Below are positions 24,701 through 36,536 of a stretch of DNA of 64,000 nucleotides, piece by piece. The notes beneath the pieces are model-generated. The model searched no databases, was not told the origin of the DNA, and was given only the letters and a program-made list of their open reading frames with translations. A program made the position numbers and the translations under genes. Within the stretch, counting starts at the first letter, position 1; each line of letters begins with the position of its first letter. The stretch spans positions 354,782-418,781 of the forward strand of contig VSDK01022113.1 of assembly GCA_009767595.1 (NCBI GenBank), written 5' to 3'. The DNA comes from Symbiodinium kawagutii (lineage: Eukaryota; Sar; Dinophyceae; Suessiales; Symbiodiniaceae).

Positions 24701-25722
24701 GAGTGGCCATTGGTAGAGAGGAACATGGTTGCTGCCAGTGCGCGTTGGACTTGTCTTAGGTCGACAAAGAAAAGGGCGGCAGAGCAGTGCTTACTTTCAA
24801 ATGGTTGCACCTGTGGTATTCCCGACATGGAAAAATTGAGAAATAAGTCGTTTGTGTTAAAGGAATCCATCAATTTTGGGGGTCAGGAGCCATTGTCCGT
24901 TTACTGTACCACCATCCAATTCATTCCATTTCATTCCTTCTTTAATTCCTTCCCCATCCCCACGTTGGGAGCAGAGCACAGTCTGCAGTGGACATTGCAC
25001 TCGAGTTTCTCAATCTGCAACCTGGACCCAGCAATTTTCAGCGATGCCGAACTTGTAACGTGGGACCTGGAAGTAGAGGAACATCACGTTGATCACCGGT
25101 TGAGATCGGTTGAGCAGCTTTGGTTTTGCACCGCTAGCCTGTGATGAACTGGTGCTGGCTGGTATTCTGTTTTGGTTCTTGACAGGCCTGACGACTCACA
25201 AAGTGTGACACCAAGCTGAGATGCAGCCAACCGTTCAGCTGGATCTGGGAGTCGTGAGAGGTCTTTTGTGACCACATACTAGAAATGAACGGCAGAGAGA
25301 CCGAGACTGAAACATAGGGACGATGGGACAAGAGTCTGACAGAAAGTGCTCTGACAGTATCCAAGCCGTTTCCGTCGGCATGAGGCAGTCACTCTGAAAC
25401 CGTCACTCCGAAACCTGGCATTTCAGGCTTGTTTTCTCATGCTCTACCAGCCAGATGTAGAATCAGAATCTGTGGTCAGTGATCATCGATGCTGAAGCAG
25501 CAGTGTGAACAGATGGCAGTAGAAATCCCTCATGTTGTTTGAGCTGTCGGCTTGGCTTGGCCTCGGATTGTCATTGAAATGTAAAACCAAACATGTGGCA
25601 ACTCCATGTTTGAGACCCATCAGGTTTACCATGGCAGGTAACCATGGCAGCTGGAATCCATCAGCTAGACCATGGTAAACCATATCCCTAGCTCGTAATC
25701 ATAGCACCGCATAGTACCACTG
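24701..25722. other. Spacer between rpl10a and the epimerase gene
   Basis: 3' flank of rpl10a. Open frames on both strands carry no protein signature or splice pairing. No other element seen. Confidence 0.5.
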
Positions 25723-25737
25723 CATTTCTGGCTCAAG
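25723..25737 (+). promoter_or_regulatory. Possible relic spliced leader upstream of the epimerase start
   Basis: CATTTCTGGCTCAAG stands 39 bases before the ATG at 25777. The 3' half of the dinoflagellate spliced leader, as I remember it, is CATTTTGGCTCAAG, so the match is 14 bases with one extra base. Relic leaders are known in dinoflagellate genes that passed through mRNA. Chance is not excluded, since GGCTCAAG also occurs elsewhere in the window. Confidence 0.35.
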
Positions 25738-25776
25738 AAACAGCTGGTCACCTGCTTCAGTACCGTGCAGCAGAGC

Positions 25777-28700
25777 ATGTCAGTGCTGCAGCGCGTAACA
25801 GTCACCGGAGGGCAGGGGTTGCTTGGATTTGCTAAGAGTGCATGTCAAGAGTTCAGAATAAGGCTTCCTAATTTGGTGATTACCGGTTAGTGGTTAACCC
25901 ATGCTTACTCATTGTGAATTCAAGATGGTATACTCATGGTTAACGATAGTGTATGATGATCACAGATACATGGTTGTCCGATCCATGTAAGCAGTGGCGA
26001 AGATCCAGTTGTTGGGGAATTGGAAGAGGCTTCGTTTACCGGCCATGTGGGTGTTTCAAGCAAAATAGGGGTACCCCCAAATCATCCCAATATCAATCTT
26101 TGTTTACGAACGTTTATGAATAAACCAACCGCCTTTGGGGGTTCGCCTCTTGAGACACCATGATTTGGGACCCGATTTTCCACAGAGTTCTCGCGACGCC
26201 CAGGTTTTTGGGAGCTTATGTGACTTGGAAGTACCAGCAGCCTGCGGACGAGTTGGATGGGAGGGTGGGAAGCTGAGGTGATCAAGGACTTGCTGGCGAA
26301 GGGTGCTGTGGTCGAATCTTTGGATCTGAAAGAAGCACCTGACATCCTGTCACAGGCCCTGCCTAGCTGACTTGTGAAAGGACCAAGAAATAGGAGATGA
26401 ACGGATTATTGCACAGGGAGACTCAATGAGACTCATCTGGTTGTGTTTTTATGTGTAATTTTTGAATATCACATATCATTGTGTCTCATCATTAGGTGCC
26501 GTCGTTGTCAAAAGATTCAAGACATACCGGTGAAGTCATGTGAAGGCGTTTGCAAATCACCAGCTTGGACCCCCAGGGTGCTACTTGATCGCTCCAGGTG
26601 CTATCAGACGATGAGCTGGGGCGGTTTAGTACCAAGCTGGTAGATGTGGCAGATTCGGCCAAGGCACCAGCCAGGTACACTGGATGGTTTCCAAGTTTCT
26701 GACGGGAAATGATGCTATGGTTGATTCCATCTTTGATCATGGTCACTGGCTTTGCTGAAGACAGCATGGCTAGGATGGCCCCACAAGATGTGTAGTTGAA
26801 GAGGCAATATGATACAGTTTGGCAATTTGGCATGTTTGGTTTGTTGTGTTCCGAATGAAGGCCTGAATGTTCATTGTCATTGTGACTGGCGGAATGTCCG
26901 TTTTTTCCTTGTGCAGGTGAAGGTGGCTTGGCAACACTGTGTCCATCTGAGTTGCACAACTTGCTGGCAGCGCAATCTTCAATTCACAAAACTGGGAAGC
27001 AAAAGATGGAAACTTCCCAGATAATCCTGATGGTAGCATGGCGGTGATGGTAACACTTAGCCAATGGGCATGAGAATTGACCATGTTGCATCAGCTGTGC
27101 TGAGGAAGCGATCCTGAACTTCAAGCCAACAGCTGTCATCCATCTCGCTGGAGTCCAAATCCCAACCGTGCGTAGCTTGACGAAATCACAGCACAGGGAT
27201 GCGCAGTTGGATATGGGTCATCACCAACCATCCCAAAACAGGGGTAGCTGAGCATGTTACCTGGGGTACAGAGTCTTGACCCGCTGCCAGATCCTTTCTC
27301 CGTGGGCACTGATGTTCTATCAACCTGTCCAATAGACGCTAGTATGGGACGTTAATTAGTTGAATTAGTTGACTCTCGCCTTGAGGCATTGGGTATTGGA
27401 ACACATGAAGATCTCCTACTGCTTTTGCTCCCTGAGGCAGCAATGCACCCTTGGGAGTTGCTGTGAATCTGCTGGGCACGGTGAATGTCTTTGAAGCCGT
27501 GAAAGCTTTGTGCGCTGATGGCAAAGTGTCTAAGCAGAAAGGCATAGCATTCAGCTGTCAGGATCAGGGAAGGTCGCTAGGTGTGGGTGGCCCCACACTC
27601 TTCCCGCGGCCCAGGGAGCGCCGGTTCCAGTGGCCTATGCATCCTCTGGTGCCGTGCTGGGACCATCTTCAGATTACTCTGCTGGCGCGCCTTTACCAGC
27701 AGAGCGAGACTACCATAGGTGGCCGCCCCAGGTATTTCATGAAGGGTTTGCCACGATTTCTACCAGTACTTGGTGGGTTGAGAGCTAGAGATTCTGGATG
27801 TGCATAGACAATTCTGCGAGTTTCAAAGCCCAACCACCAGTAGAACCCATTCTCAAGCTGTTTGGAGACCGCTCAGATGGCAGCAAATCTCAGGGGCTGA
27901 GGGCCAACATGAAAAGTAGCAGGTTCTTAATGTGAGGAGCTTCACAATACCCTCTGAGGTCAACAACACTCCCATTCGATTGAAGACATGATGATCCTAG
28001 TACATCTAAATAAATATATCATGTGGAAACATGTGGATACCTCTCACACAAAAACATTGGTTCCCTACTTGTGCCACCCAATTTAGCAAACATTTTCCCA
28101 GCTGATCATTTGCACAACCCTGAGGCCCCGGACGTTGTACGGGGTGTTTAAGCTGTGCAACGAGGGCACTGCGAGAATATATTGGCAAGATCATGGCATT
28201 CCCTCAGAGCCTTGGAAGCAGTGCATGGGCTGCTGGGGCCTGCTAGTTTCAGATCAATTGATTTCCAGTCTACGATATCCTGATTCCAAAAAATGCTAGG
28301 AGAGATGCCCAAATTGGTCAACAAAGGCTGTACCACAATTGGAATCGAATGGCGACTCGTTTATCATAGAGAATAATCCTCAAAATCTGAGAGATATCGA
28401 TTGATCTTCAAAAAAGGCATGATGTTCGCAGCCTGACGTAGAAGAGACCCAAGAATCTCAGGTGGGTCTTCGTCCATTGACCATTTTTGGAGTTGGAAGA
28501 GAAATCGGCTTGACTTCCGGACCAACCAAAGCAGTAAAGGCTGCAATCCTTGGACGCCGCTTTGAGATAGAGGCCAGCTGTGGATGGTATTTCTGGCGGG
28601 GACTTTGCCAAGCGCAATGGCAACAGTTGTAGATGTAGATTCATTATGAGTCAGTTCATTTGTGGTTGATCAAGGACGATTCATTATGATTCAGCTCAAT

Positions 28701-29364
28701 TGTATTTGGTTTGATCAAAGGACTCACATTCACTATCATTGATAATGATAATACTTATTGATATTTCATTAGCATCAATAATGATAGTGATATTTTCTTT
28801 GAAAGATGATAGTGAATGTGAGTCCAGTAGCATCCAATGATTGCTATCCCTTCTGGTCGCCCTGTGCAGGTCGCGGGTGTCACTGGCTTCCATCACGTGG
28901 CGGATGTGGCAAGGCTTTTCGTAGACACTTTGCCCGGAGCTGTGCGAATGCCCGGCGCCCACGTTTCCGGGATCAAGGCTTGTCGTGGTTGTCGCTACAG
29001 TGGCGTGACTTGTGACTGGATCTGTGTAAGCAAGGCATCTTGCATTCAATGTCTGTCTCTTTGGCACTCGTTGCACCTTTAGACGGTTGAAATATCAAAA
29101 ATATCTGAAAATACGTTTGAACACCGAAGGCCCTCAATGGCGCACTGAAACACGCCGAAACGAACACAAGTGGTTGCTGCCGCTTTGGATGTGATTACCA
29201 GTGCCTTCTAATTCTTCATGGTCATTGATATGCCGTTCTCGTTTTCAGTACTGTACCTCTTTTGCTTGGCAACCAGCAGACCACCAGTGATGATCCTGTT
29301 GATCAGGGCCATGTGGTGTCCTACGAGGCCGGGCCACTGGAAGTTTCCTGCATCACAGATTTCA
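25777..29364 (+). CDS. NAD-dependent epimerase/dehydratase (extended SDR family)
   Basis: Exons that join in phase: 25777-25817 (ATG start), 26204-26219, 26278-26355, 26598-26663, 27105-27171, 27437-27525, 27615-27718, 28125-28206. Further exons: 28870-28977, probably 29171-29200, and 29307-29364. The start gives MSVLQRVTVTGGQGFLGAYV, with the glycine-rich Rossmann NAD-binding loop. Next come LLAKGAVVESLDL, the conserved TAVIHLAGVQIP strand, LLGTVNVFEAVKAL, the active-site region VAYASSGAVLGP, and YGVFKLCNEGTARIYWQDHG with the catalytic-type YxxxK. The C-terminal part has VTGFHHVADVARLFVDTLPG. Known relatives act on nucleotide sugars or related substrates; the substrate here is not known. The exon expected between 28206 and 28870 (the usual LRP/YG strand) and the true 3' end were not settled. 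Confidence 0.9.
26046..26160. mobile_element. MITE-like element, copy 2, in intron 1 of the epimerase gene
   Basis: The left end is TGGGTGTTTCAAGCAAAATA, then GGGGTACCCCCAAATCATCC. The right end is TTTGGGGGTTCGCCTCTTGA, then GACACCA. It ends 43 bases before the 16-nt second exon. Confidence 0.75.
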
Positions 29365-30676
29365 GTGGGCATCAATCTCCACGTCAAGTCATTTAAGGCA
29401 TGACATCAACCTGACATGCAGATTGTCCCTGCAGGAATTCCTGAAAAAGGCGGCTCAAGTTGTCCCCGAGGCTGAAGTTTCCGACCTTTCGGTTCATTCC
29501 AGAGCAGTGAAATTTCCAACCCACTAGGGTGAATACTCTCATCATGTGAATTTTCATTACCAGCAGTGCAGCACGTTCGGCGGTGACGGAAGTTTCCAAC
29601 ATAGGAAACCTTTGACATATTCGTCATTGCTTGTCTATCATTCTAAATCTTCTATGCGCCTGTCTATTTGACTATCTGTCTGTCTATTTATCTACCTAGC
29701 TTCCTATCTCCCCAACTATCCAAAGACGATCTAGCCATCTATCTTTTTGCCTATCTATCCAGGTAGACAACAATCTCTGTAGCTATGCTTCTATCTAGTC
29801 AGTTAGGTCCTGGCTATTTTCCTGCTAAACTGTCCAACTCTATCTGTTTATCTAGCTAGCTATCGACATACATAATATACCTATCAAACCGTCTAACTAC
29901 CTAAGTGTCATGAAGTGTCTATCTAGCTAGCTATCTGCAGGCATCAGCAGTGGCTTCTTACTTCCACGAACGATCTTAGTTGGAACTTTGCCAAGAGATC
30001 TTGTGGATAATGATAAAAGCCAGCAGTACTGGTACCACGGGAGGAACAGTATCGATAGTGTTTTTTCCAAGTACGGTCGACGGACGAGCTGAAAATAATT
30101 GAACATCCATCCGTCCGTCCGTCCGTACATACCCCGCATACGTACGTACAGATTCCGTTTGCACACAAAGGTATATATGTAACTACTTTCAATATCTGTC
30201 TGAATATGATTGAATATGTCTATTTATGAGTATCAATGTATAATATTCAGGTACTATTTTCATGCTGGTAGTGGTATTCGGTATATGTATGTTAGATATT
30301 GTTCCTATTGTTTGAATATGAAATTGATAAACTTTTTTTGGTGCTTGTTTCTTTTTGGGCCAGTATTTTCGCGTTTTTGCCTGAAAAACGTGTTTCAGAG
30401 ATAAGGATTCAAAAAAGGGTACAGTATTGAATCATCTTCACCTGGTGACGCGCCCGGCACGGACGCCTAAAGATGTTTTGTGGACGCAAAAAGACGCCTT
30501 TGGGACGCCGAAGAAAGGTCTCAGCACACTGTTTAAGGAGGATCTGAGTGGGCACAAGCAAAAACGGTAGCATTTGGTTGAATATGCAAAAAAAACTGTG
30601 TTTTTTCAAAAATTTCTTTTTCTTGGAAAAGCAAATATAAAAGGGTCATCGGAGACTCAGGGTATATATATACATG

Positions 30677-30708
<32 letters not shown>

Positions 30709-30999
30709 GTGGCTGTGGGTCAAAACCCTAAACCCTTAGTGTACCATCTTGAACCGTTGTATTCCACCAACTGCTATTGTTGGTGAACTCATCCCCCATA
30801 AAATTGATTAAAATTGATGATCAACTGCTTGACCCATAGCCAGCTGATGCCAGCTGGTATATTTGCTGTAATTATTGGCTATCATCCCCAGCTTGTTCTT
30901 AGTCATTCATCAGCTAGTGAAGCAGCTAACCAGCTACTTGACCAGCCAGCTGTCCATCGAATTTCTTCACAGCCCTTCCCCAAGCCCTTCCCCATTCAG
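29365..30999. other. No firm gene; simple-sequence DNA
   Basis: 3' flank of the epimerase gene, where a last exon could still hide (29400-29560), followed by pyrimidine-rich CTAT repeats, a CCGT run at 30108-30128 and AT/AC dinucleotide runs at 30660-30710. No exon supported. Confidence 0.5.
29636..29937. repeat. Degenerate CTAT/CTGT tetranucleotide tract
   Basis: About 300 bases dominated by CTATCTAT, CTGTCTGTCTATT and CTAGCTAGCTATC words, with interruptions. Confidence 0.8.
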
Positions 31000-33844
31000 G
31001 TGGCGAAGTTGGCGTGGATCCGCCAGGGTGCTCCTGAGGTGCCGATCCACGGTGCCCTGGCGCGGCTGGGAGCGGCCTTGGGGCGGCGCCTTTCGGAAGG
31101 ACGGACCGACCGACCGACCGCAAGCGCTGCGCGACCGGGCCCAGGCGACGTGGATGAAGCTCCGTTGCATCTGCTGACGCAGAAGGAGAAGATCCACATG
31201 TCTTTGGAGGAGGCCATAGCCATGGACCATGGACTGCCATGGAGCCATGGGCAGTCTCTGGAGCCTCACGTGGTGTCATGTTTTCAGGCGATGCCTTGAG
31301 GTGATAGTCATGTTTGAGGCGATGACTTGGGATGTTCACGTGGCCTCTTCTAGTGACTCTGGTGCTTCAAGATCAGGATTTGTTTCAACCCGCATACCCT
31401 TGAAGTACATGGAGAGGCTGGTCGTAAATTAAGTTCCAAAACCATAAGTTGTTTCTTGTTCAAGGAAGCCATGTAGGAAAACACACAAGAACCCACAGCA
31501 ATTTGGTGGATTGTACTATGAAGAAGTCAGCTTCCCAAAGCAAAAAACGTCCATGAACCTTATCAATCAATTTTCTGATTTCATTCATACAACTATGAAT
31601 CCTATCTATCCGAATCTATCCCCTATGAAAACCCAGCCATGCGCTCGTTGACAGCCATCAATCAACAGCACCGTCGCAGGCCATCCAAGAGATGGTGCAG
31701 CGATACAAAGACTTGAAGGACCGGTGAAGCTCCGGGTTGAGCTGGTGCTGCTGGTGGTTTGTTTGTCAGGGATGATTTCAGATGATATGGGATGATGATG
31801 ATTATGATGATGGTGATGATGATGATGATGATGATCATGATGTTTGGGATACTGCTGGTTCTGCTGCTGGTGCTGGTGATACTGATGGTGATTATAATGT
31901 GTGCGGAAAATGAGTTGGTTCTTTCCATGGGTTTCTTCCTGATCGTTGGAAACTACGCAAGAAACCCATGGAAACCCACGGCAGACGCCTCGGTGGCAAC
32001 TGCACAATTGGAAAACTGTGTGTTTGAGATCAGCCCAACAGCGGAGTTCGGCCAGGCCCATGGTAAGCTGAGTGATAAAGATCTCGGCAAAGAGCCGCCA
32101 GCCTCCAAACTCTAGGGCTCCAGGGGCCTTCGATGAATCTGTACAAAGCGCCATGTACAAAGACTTCCAGCTGGGCCAATAAATTGGGTGCACCATTCCA
32201 TCGATATGGTGGTTTCTTAAGATAGGGGTACCCCCGAATCATCCACAATTGACCATTCATAGTAGAAAACCAACCATTTTGGGGACCTTTTATTTTGAGA
32301 AACCACCATATGTACACGCAAACCAGCAGCAATATCAGCAATTTTGATCAATCTTGTAGGTGCACCATATATGGGCCCAGATCAGGAGGTTGAGAGAACC
32401 TTTAGCCTGCTGCAGTTAGGTCTTTTGTGAGGACTGAAGTCAAAACTGTAGCAGGGCACAAAGCTTGCTATTTCGAGGAGCTTGTCCTCAGAGCAAAATA
32501 TGTGTAAATATGTCGGGCCAACGGAACGACTGACAGTGATATTTGCAAATCGTTCTGTCCCCGCTGTGCGGTTGCCCAAGTTCGTAGGTCTATCTTCGGC
32601 CGATGCTTTTGCTTCAAGCAATGAGAGATTTCGAGAGTGTGTTGTAATGTCTTATACATGTCTTGCCGAGTATTCAAATGATTAGATTGTTGGATCAACA
32701 CAAAAACGGACATGAACATCACATTAATGAAACATATCCCATTGGAACCACAGCAAATGTTTGAGCATGCAATCAAGGAATCTACCGGTCACTCTGGAAG
32801 TTAAACGCATGATCTGGTCATCGCATCGCTGCAGTTGCAGAACATTGCACAATATCGTAGAGATGTTTTAAGAATCATTTTGCATTTGTTGACATGGTTC
32901 TCCTTCACACGGCTCACCACGGTACTAGTCGTTTATAGAAGTATGGTATTGAAATATATTGAATTGCATTCACAGAATGGCCAGAATGTCGTGCCTTCTT
33001 AGCTATGTTGCGATTTCTGAGTGCTCGGACTTGAATAGTCACCCACGTACATGCAGAAAGTCACTTTAATTATACGATTTGTTTTAACTGTGAACTCTCC
33101 ATTCTGTCCTGCACGGTTTGCCTACAGGTCTCTTCACAATTCTGACAAGCGCTTGGTCACAGGCACCCGCATTGGGGAATGCAAGGATCCGAAACGGCCT
33201 GTGGAAGTTTTGCCGTGAAAGGACTACATGGCTCGGGTCGATCCATCAATGCGTATATGGAAGAGAAGTGTAAGGCTATCAGAGGATTTGCTGCTTGTCA
33301 GATCTGGTAAGGTCATTCATATGTCTTCGTACATCCGTGTTGAAGCGTGCCATATTTTGATAGCAGCGGATTCCTATGGAACTTCCATCTCCGAGGTTGC
33401 TCCATCTTGAAGTTCATCAGGGTGAGTTGCGAGCTTTTCAAGCGGACGGCCAGCAGATAGACTTGTCACTCACTGAATTTCAGTATCAGTTCTTCGGTTG
33501 AGGAATGTTCAAGTTGTATGCTGGCTGTAGCGTTAGAAAACCGGTGAAAACTCTTGAAACACACTCAACTCATTGAAGCTCGTTGGAACTGTCACTTGAA
33601 ACATACTGAACTCCTTCGAACTCCTTGGAACTCCTTGGAACTGAACTCCTTGTGCTTCTCCAGGTCAGCAGATGATGCGGCCGAACTGCGCTCGGTGTTT
33701 CCAGTAGAGGCCTTTGCTGCAGAAGCCCTGGACCCTCCTGTGTCAACAGCTGCCTGGGACGCCAAACGCCTGCAGCACCTCGTTGCAGTCCATAGGGAGT
33801 CGGTGATCATCGTTGATCTACGGAGTTCTAAGGAGTGGCTGTGA
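31000..33844 (+). CDS. Unknown protein, six phase-linked exons
   Basis: Exons: 31000-31212 (GC donor), 31680-31723 (GT), 31962-32062 (GT), 32360-32414 (GT), 33163-33306 (GTAAGG donor), 33664-33844 (stop TGA). Every junction keeps phase, giving at least 245 residues. Visible pieces: LLTQKEKIHMSLEEAIQEMV, YKDLKDRNPWKPTADASVAT, GAPYMGPDQEVERTF, GLHGSGRSINAYMEEKCKAI and, at the end, AVHRESVIIVDLRSSKEWL. I do not recognise the family. The terminal VIIVDLRSS recalls a beta-strand of rhodanese-type domains, but the protein stops there. The first exon listed is open at its left side; an internal ATG is at 31198, so an upstream exon or a start inside exon 1 are both possible. Neighbours give no hint of function. 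Confidence 0.65.
31795..31842. repeat. GATGAT microsatellite
   Basis: A run of ATGATG/GTGATG triplets in an intron of the unknown gene. On the minus strand it gives a long His run within an open frame, rejected as coding. Confidence 0.9.
31922..31974. repeat. Perfect 16-bp inverted repeat spanning a splice acceptor
   Basis: TTTCCATGGGTTTCTT (31922-31937) and its exact reverse complement AAGAAACCCATGGAAA (31959-31974) flank a 21-base loop. The acceptor AG at 31960-31961 and the first 13 exon bases lie in the 3' arm. Confidence 0.85.
32214..32311. mobile_element. MITE-like element, copy 3 (clearest copy)
   Basis: The ends are ATATGGTGGTTTCTTAAG with GGGGTACCCCC next to it, and TATTTTGAGAAACCACCATA. 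It sits in an intron of the unknown gene and starts 152 bases after the 32062 donor. Its interior carries AATCATCCACAATTGACCAT and AACCAACCATTTTGGGG. Confidence 0.85.
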
Positions 33845-36536
33845 ATGCTTTGACACAGATGTTGTATCATGATATTCTGTACTGGTTATATACTATATCA
33901 TAGTCTGTTGTAATTGTATGCATACATTAAGGAGACGTGGTTGATGTTTGTGTTTGGAATTCAGCTTCACCGGAAAGCCGTAGCTCTCAAATGCTCTCAA
34001 TCCATCAGATTATGTGTTTGATTGTGTGATGTCTATACCTATCCTGGGGCCATACCCCACTGGTGTGCTGTTTCCAATACATCCGATTTGTATATCGCAC
34101 CTGACGACAAGGGCTGAAGCTGCCAAGGTATGGAAAAGGAGGCCCTGACGTGAACCTCTTCGAGGGTTGTGCGGTCAATGATGAGAATCACCTTGAGAAG
34201 ACGTCCGTGGACCCTCAGCCGCACAGCTGACATGTTCCACCCCCGACTTCCAAGCAAATCACTAGGATGATTGCAGAATGTAGTGATGGAATGGTTCATG
34301 TGATGTGTGATGATGTGTGTAGGCTGCAGAATTGAGGCCGTTTTTCACCAACTCAAAAGCTCCTCCTTTGCACCAGAGAGATGCGAAGCACCTGGGATGC
34401 GCACGTGGTTGGGTGGCGATAGCTGTCCGCTGAGGCCCAGCACTGGGTGTTGTGATCACTGTTGGAGGGCTCTATGGCCTCAGCAATGGTGAAGGAGCCC
34501 AGCTGGAGCCGAGCCACCGCCGTTGATGCTTGCCTTCACAAAATGCCGGCTGTGGCTGGGTCCCAAAGCTGAAGAATGGTGAAAAATGCTTCAAAATAAT
34601 GCTTCAACATGAAACATGGTCCACTTCTTTTGAATTGTTTTCACCCTGGTGGAGGATCGCAGCTTGGAACAAAGGTGAAAAATACTTTCCATGAATCCAG
34701 CGACATGTTTCAACCCATCCGTTGCCCCCCTGCCTTGAAGAAAGTGTGGTCACAAGTGGAACCGCTCCATGGATGGAAGGCTACCCCGTTGATCCAGCGC
34801 TGAAGGAGAAGATGTGTTAGATGATCCCGCTGTGGAGCTACTGCTAGAGATGCAGCACCTTGGACGGCAGGGCTCAGCCATGCGCTGGTTGGTCATCTCC
34901 AGTTATTTTAATGGTATCATTATGTATCATTATTGGTTATAATTATAGTGACTTGTTGGACATGTATAATCAATAGCAACTAGTGAATTCTTATAACCAC
35001 AGACCATCATTATTATACTAGTTAATCAACTAGTAATTAATTGACTACCAAGTAGTCCCACGATAAGGGCAGTGTGGCAATGCACTTGGGTTACAAGGTT
35101 GTGCTAGAGACCCTGTTTCTTTCGGAGTACAGCTAGTGGAAATCCCTACTGAACTTACCTGGCCAGCGCACAAAGAATTACAGATGCGCCAACCTTGGAT
35201 GCTTCTTGAGGAACCAGTTCGCCTCAGTTTTAAGCCAGACTGACACTTGATGTTTTTGTGAGTCCCCCACTTGGAACTGCAACGATCTCCTAAGTTTTCC
35301 AGAAACTTTTTGAAGAAGTCTTGCAGCCACTCCTTTCTAGGCGGCATGGAGCGGACAACCTGAGAGCCTTGTGCTTGGGCTGTGAAGCAGAACAGGCAAC
35401 ACGAGCTTTTGGGTGAGGACGGCTGCACCAAGAAGATAAGCACATCAGCACATCTAGGTACTCTCACGCAAGGTCCTAAGTTTTTTTCCAACCAAAGGCA
35501 GTCGAAAGTAACAGAGTCGTTCATCCAATTTAAGGGTTCCCCACCGAACGTTCACTGCAAAATGATCAACCAATGACTCGACTCTGGCAGGTAGCCTCCC
35601 TCACGCGAGCCAGGAGTTTGCAGAAGGCTTGGATATGTTGGGATATGTTGGGATGCTTCCGCAGAAATGCCTGGCCAAAACAAAGCTCTGTCGTTGACGG
35701 CAGGTGTTCCAAATCCAAGAGCTTGATGCCCAAGCATTGCGCTCAGTGGTGCCAGAGATCAGCCTTCCCAATGATTTCGTAGGCCAGAGACATAGTCTTT
35801 CACTTCTGCGAGTTGGATGCTTGCAACACGACATCTTGCAACATCTTACAGCTTGAACTGTTTCCAACCTAGTCCCGTCGCCGATCCAGGCGAAGTTGAT
35901 TTGCTACGACTAGATTCCTTGCCTCACGGATCCTCCTGCCAAGTGCTACGAAGTCTTCTGAAGAAGGCCAGCTCAATATCCTCAATGAGAGATGAGACAA
36001 GTCTTCACAAACTCAAAGAGCTTTGTGTTTTTGGAACAGGCCACAGATAGCCAGCTTTCAAAATGATTAAAGCAGACCATGGCAATAGCGGGCCACGTTG
36101 GATGCTTGAGGTATCCCGCATCTTTTGGTAAAGAAGTTGTTGGTTACATGGTCTTGTATGCACAATCAATGTAAATCAATGTTGGGAACGGCCCTATGTT
36201 TGGGATCTGACACCAGCTCGTACCTCTGTCAGGTTCAGCCGCGACTACTGGCCATGTTTGTTTTCAGTCAGGCACTTCAGACTTGCAGACGACCGGCTTG
36301 AGCTTTCTGTCCAAGTGCCAACTTGGCATACGAGTGAGTGATAGAAGATGCTTGCAGTGAAAACTGCCACTTGGTTGGTTGGCTGATCATGCGCTTGTAC
36401 CAGAATTGGTCAAACTCTGTTTTTCTGTACCAAGCACAACCAGAGTTTGTATCTTCCAAAGACTTGGGTCGTTCACCTGCTGAGACTGGTCAGCTGTGAA
36501 ACTGCTTTGCCACCAAGTTTGCATCGAAATGTCCAG
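33845..36536. other. Region with isolated exon-like segments, no assembled gene
   Basis: Several + segments look coding after AG|G: about 34324-34430 (AAELRPFFTNSKAPPLHQRD), 34807-34868 (EDVLDDPAVELLLEMQHLGR) and 35890-36050 (EVDLLRLDSLPHGSS). A minus frame at 35045-35524 (KEWLQDFFKKFLENLG) also looks protein-like. I could not link these by phase. They may be 5' exons of the gene at 36537, or relics. Confidence 0.4.

Noticed and set aside
31606..32196. 196-codon minus-strand frame with a poly-His run
   Set aside because: It is open through a GATGAT microsatellite and an intron; the + exons at 31680 and 31962 fit phase and splice rules.
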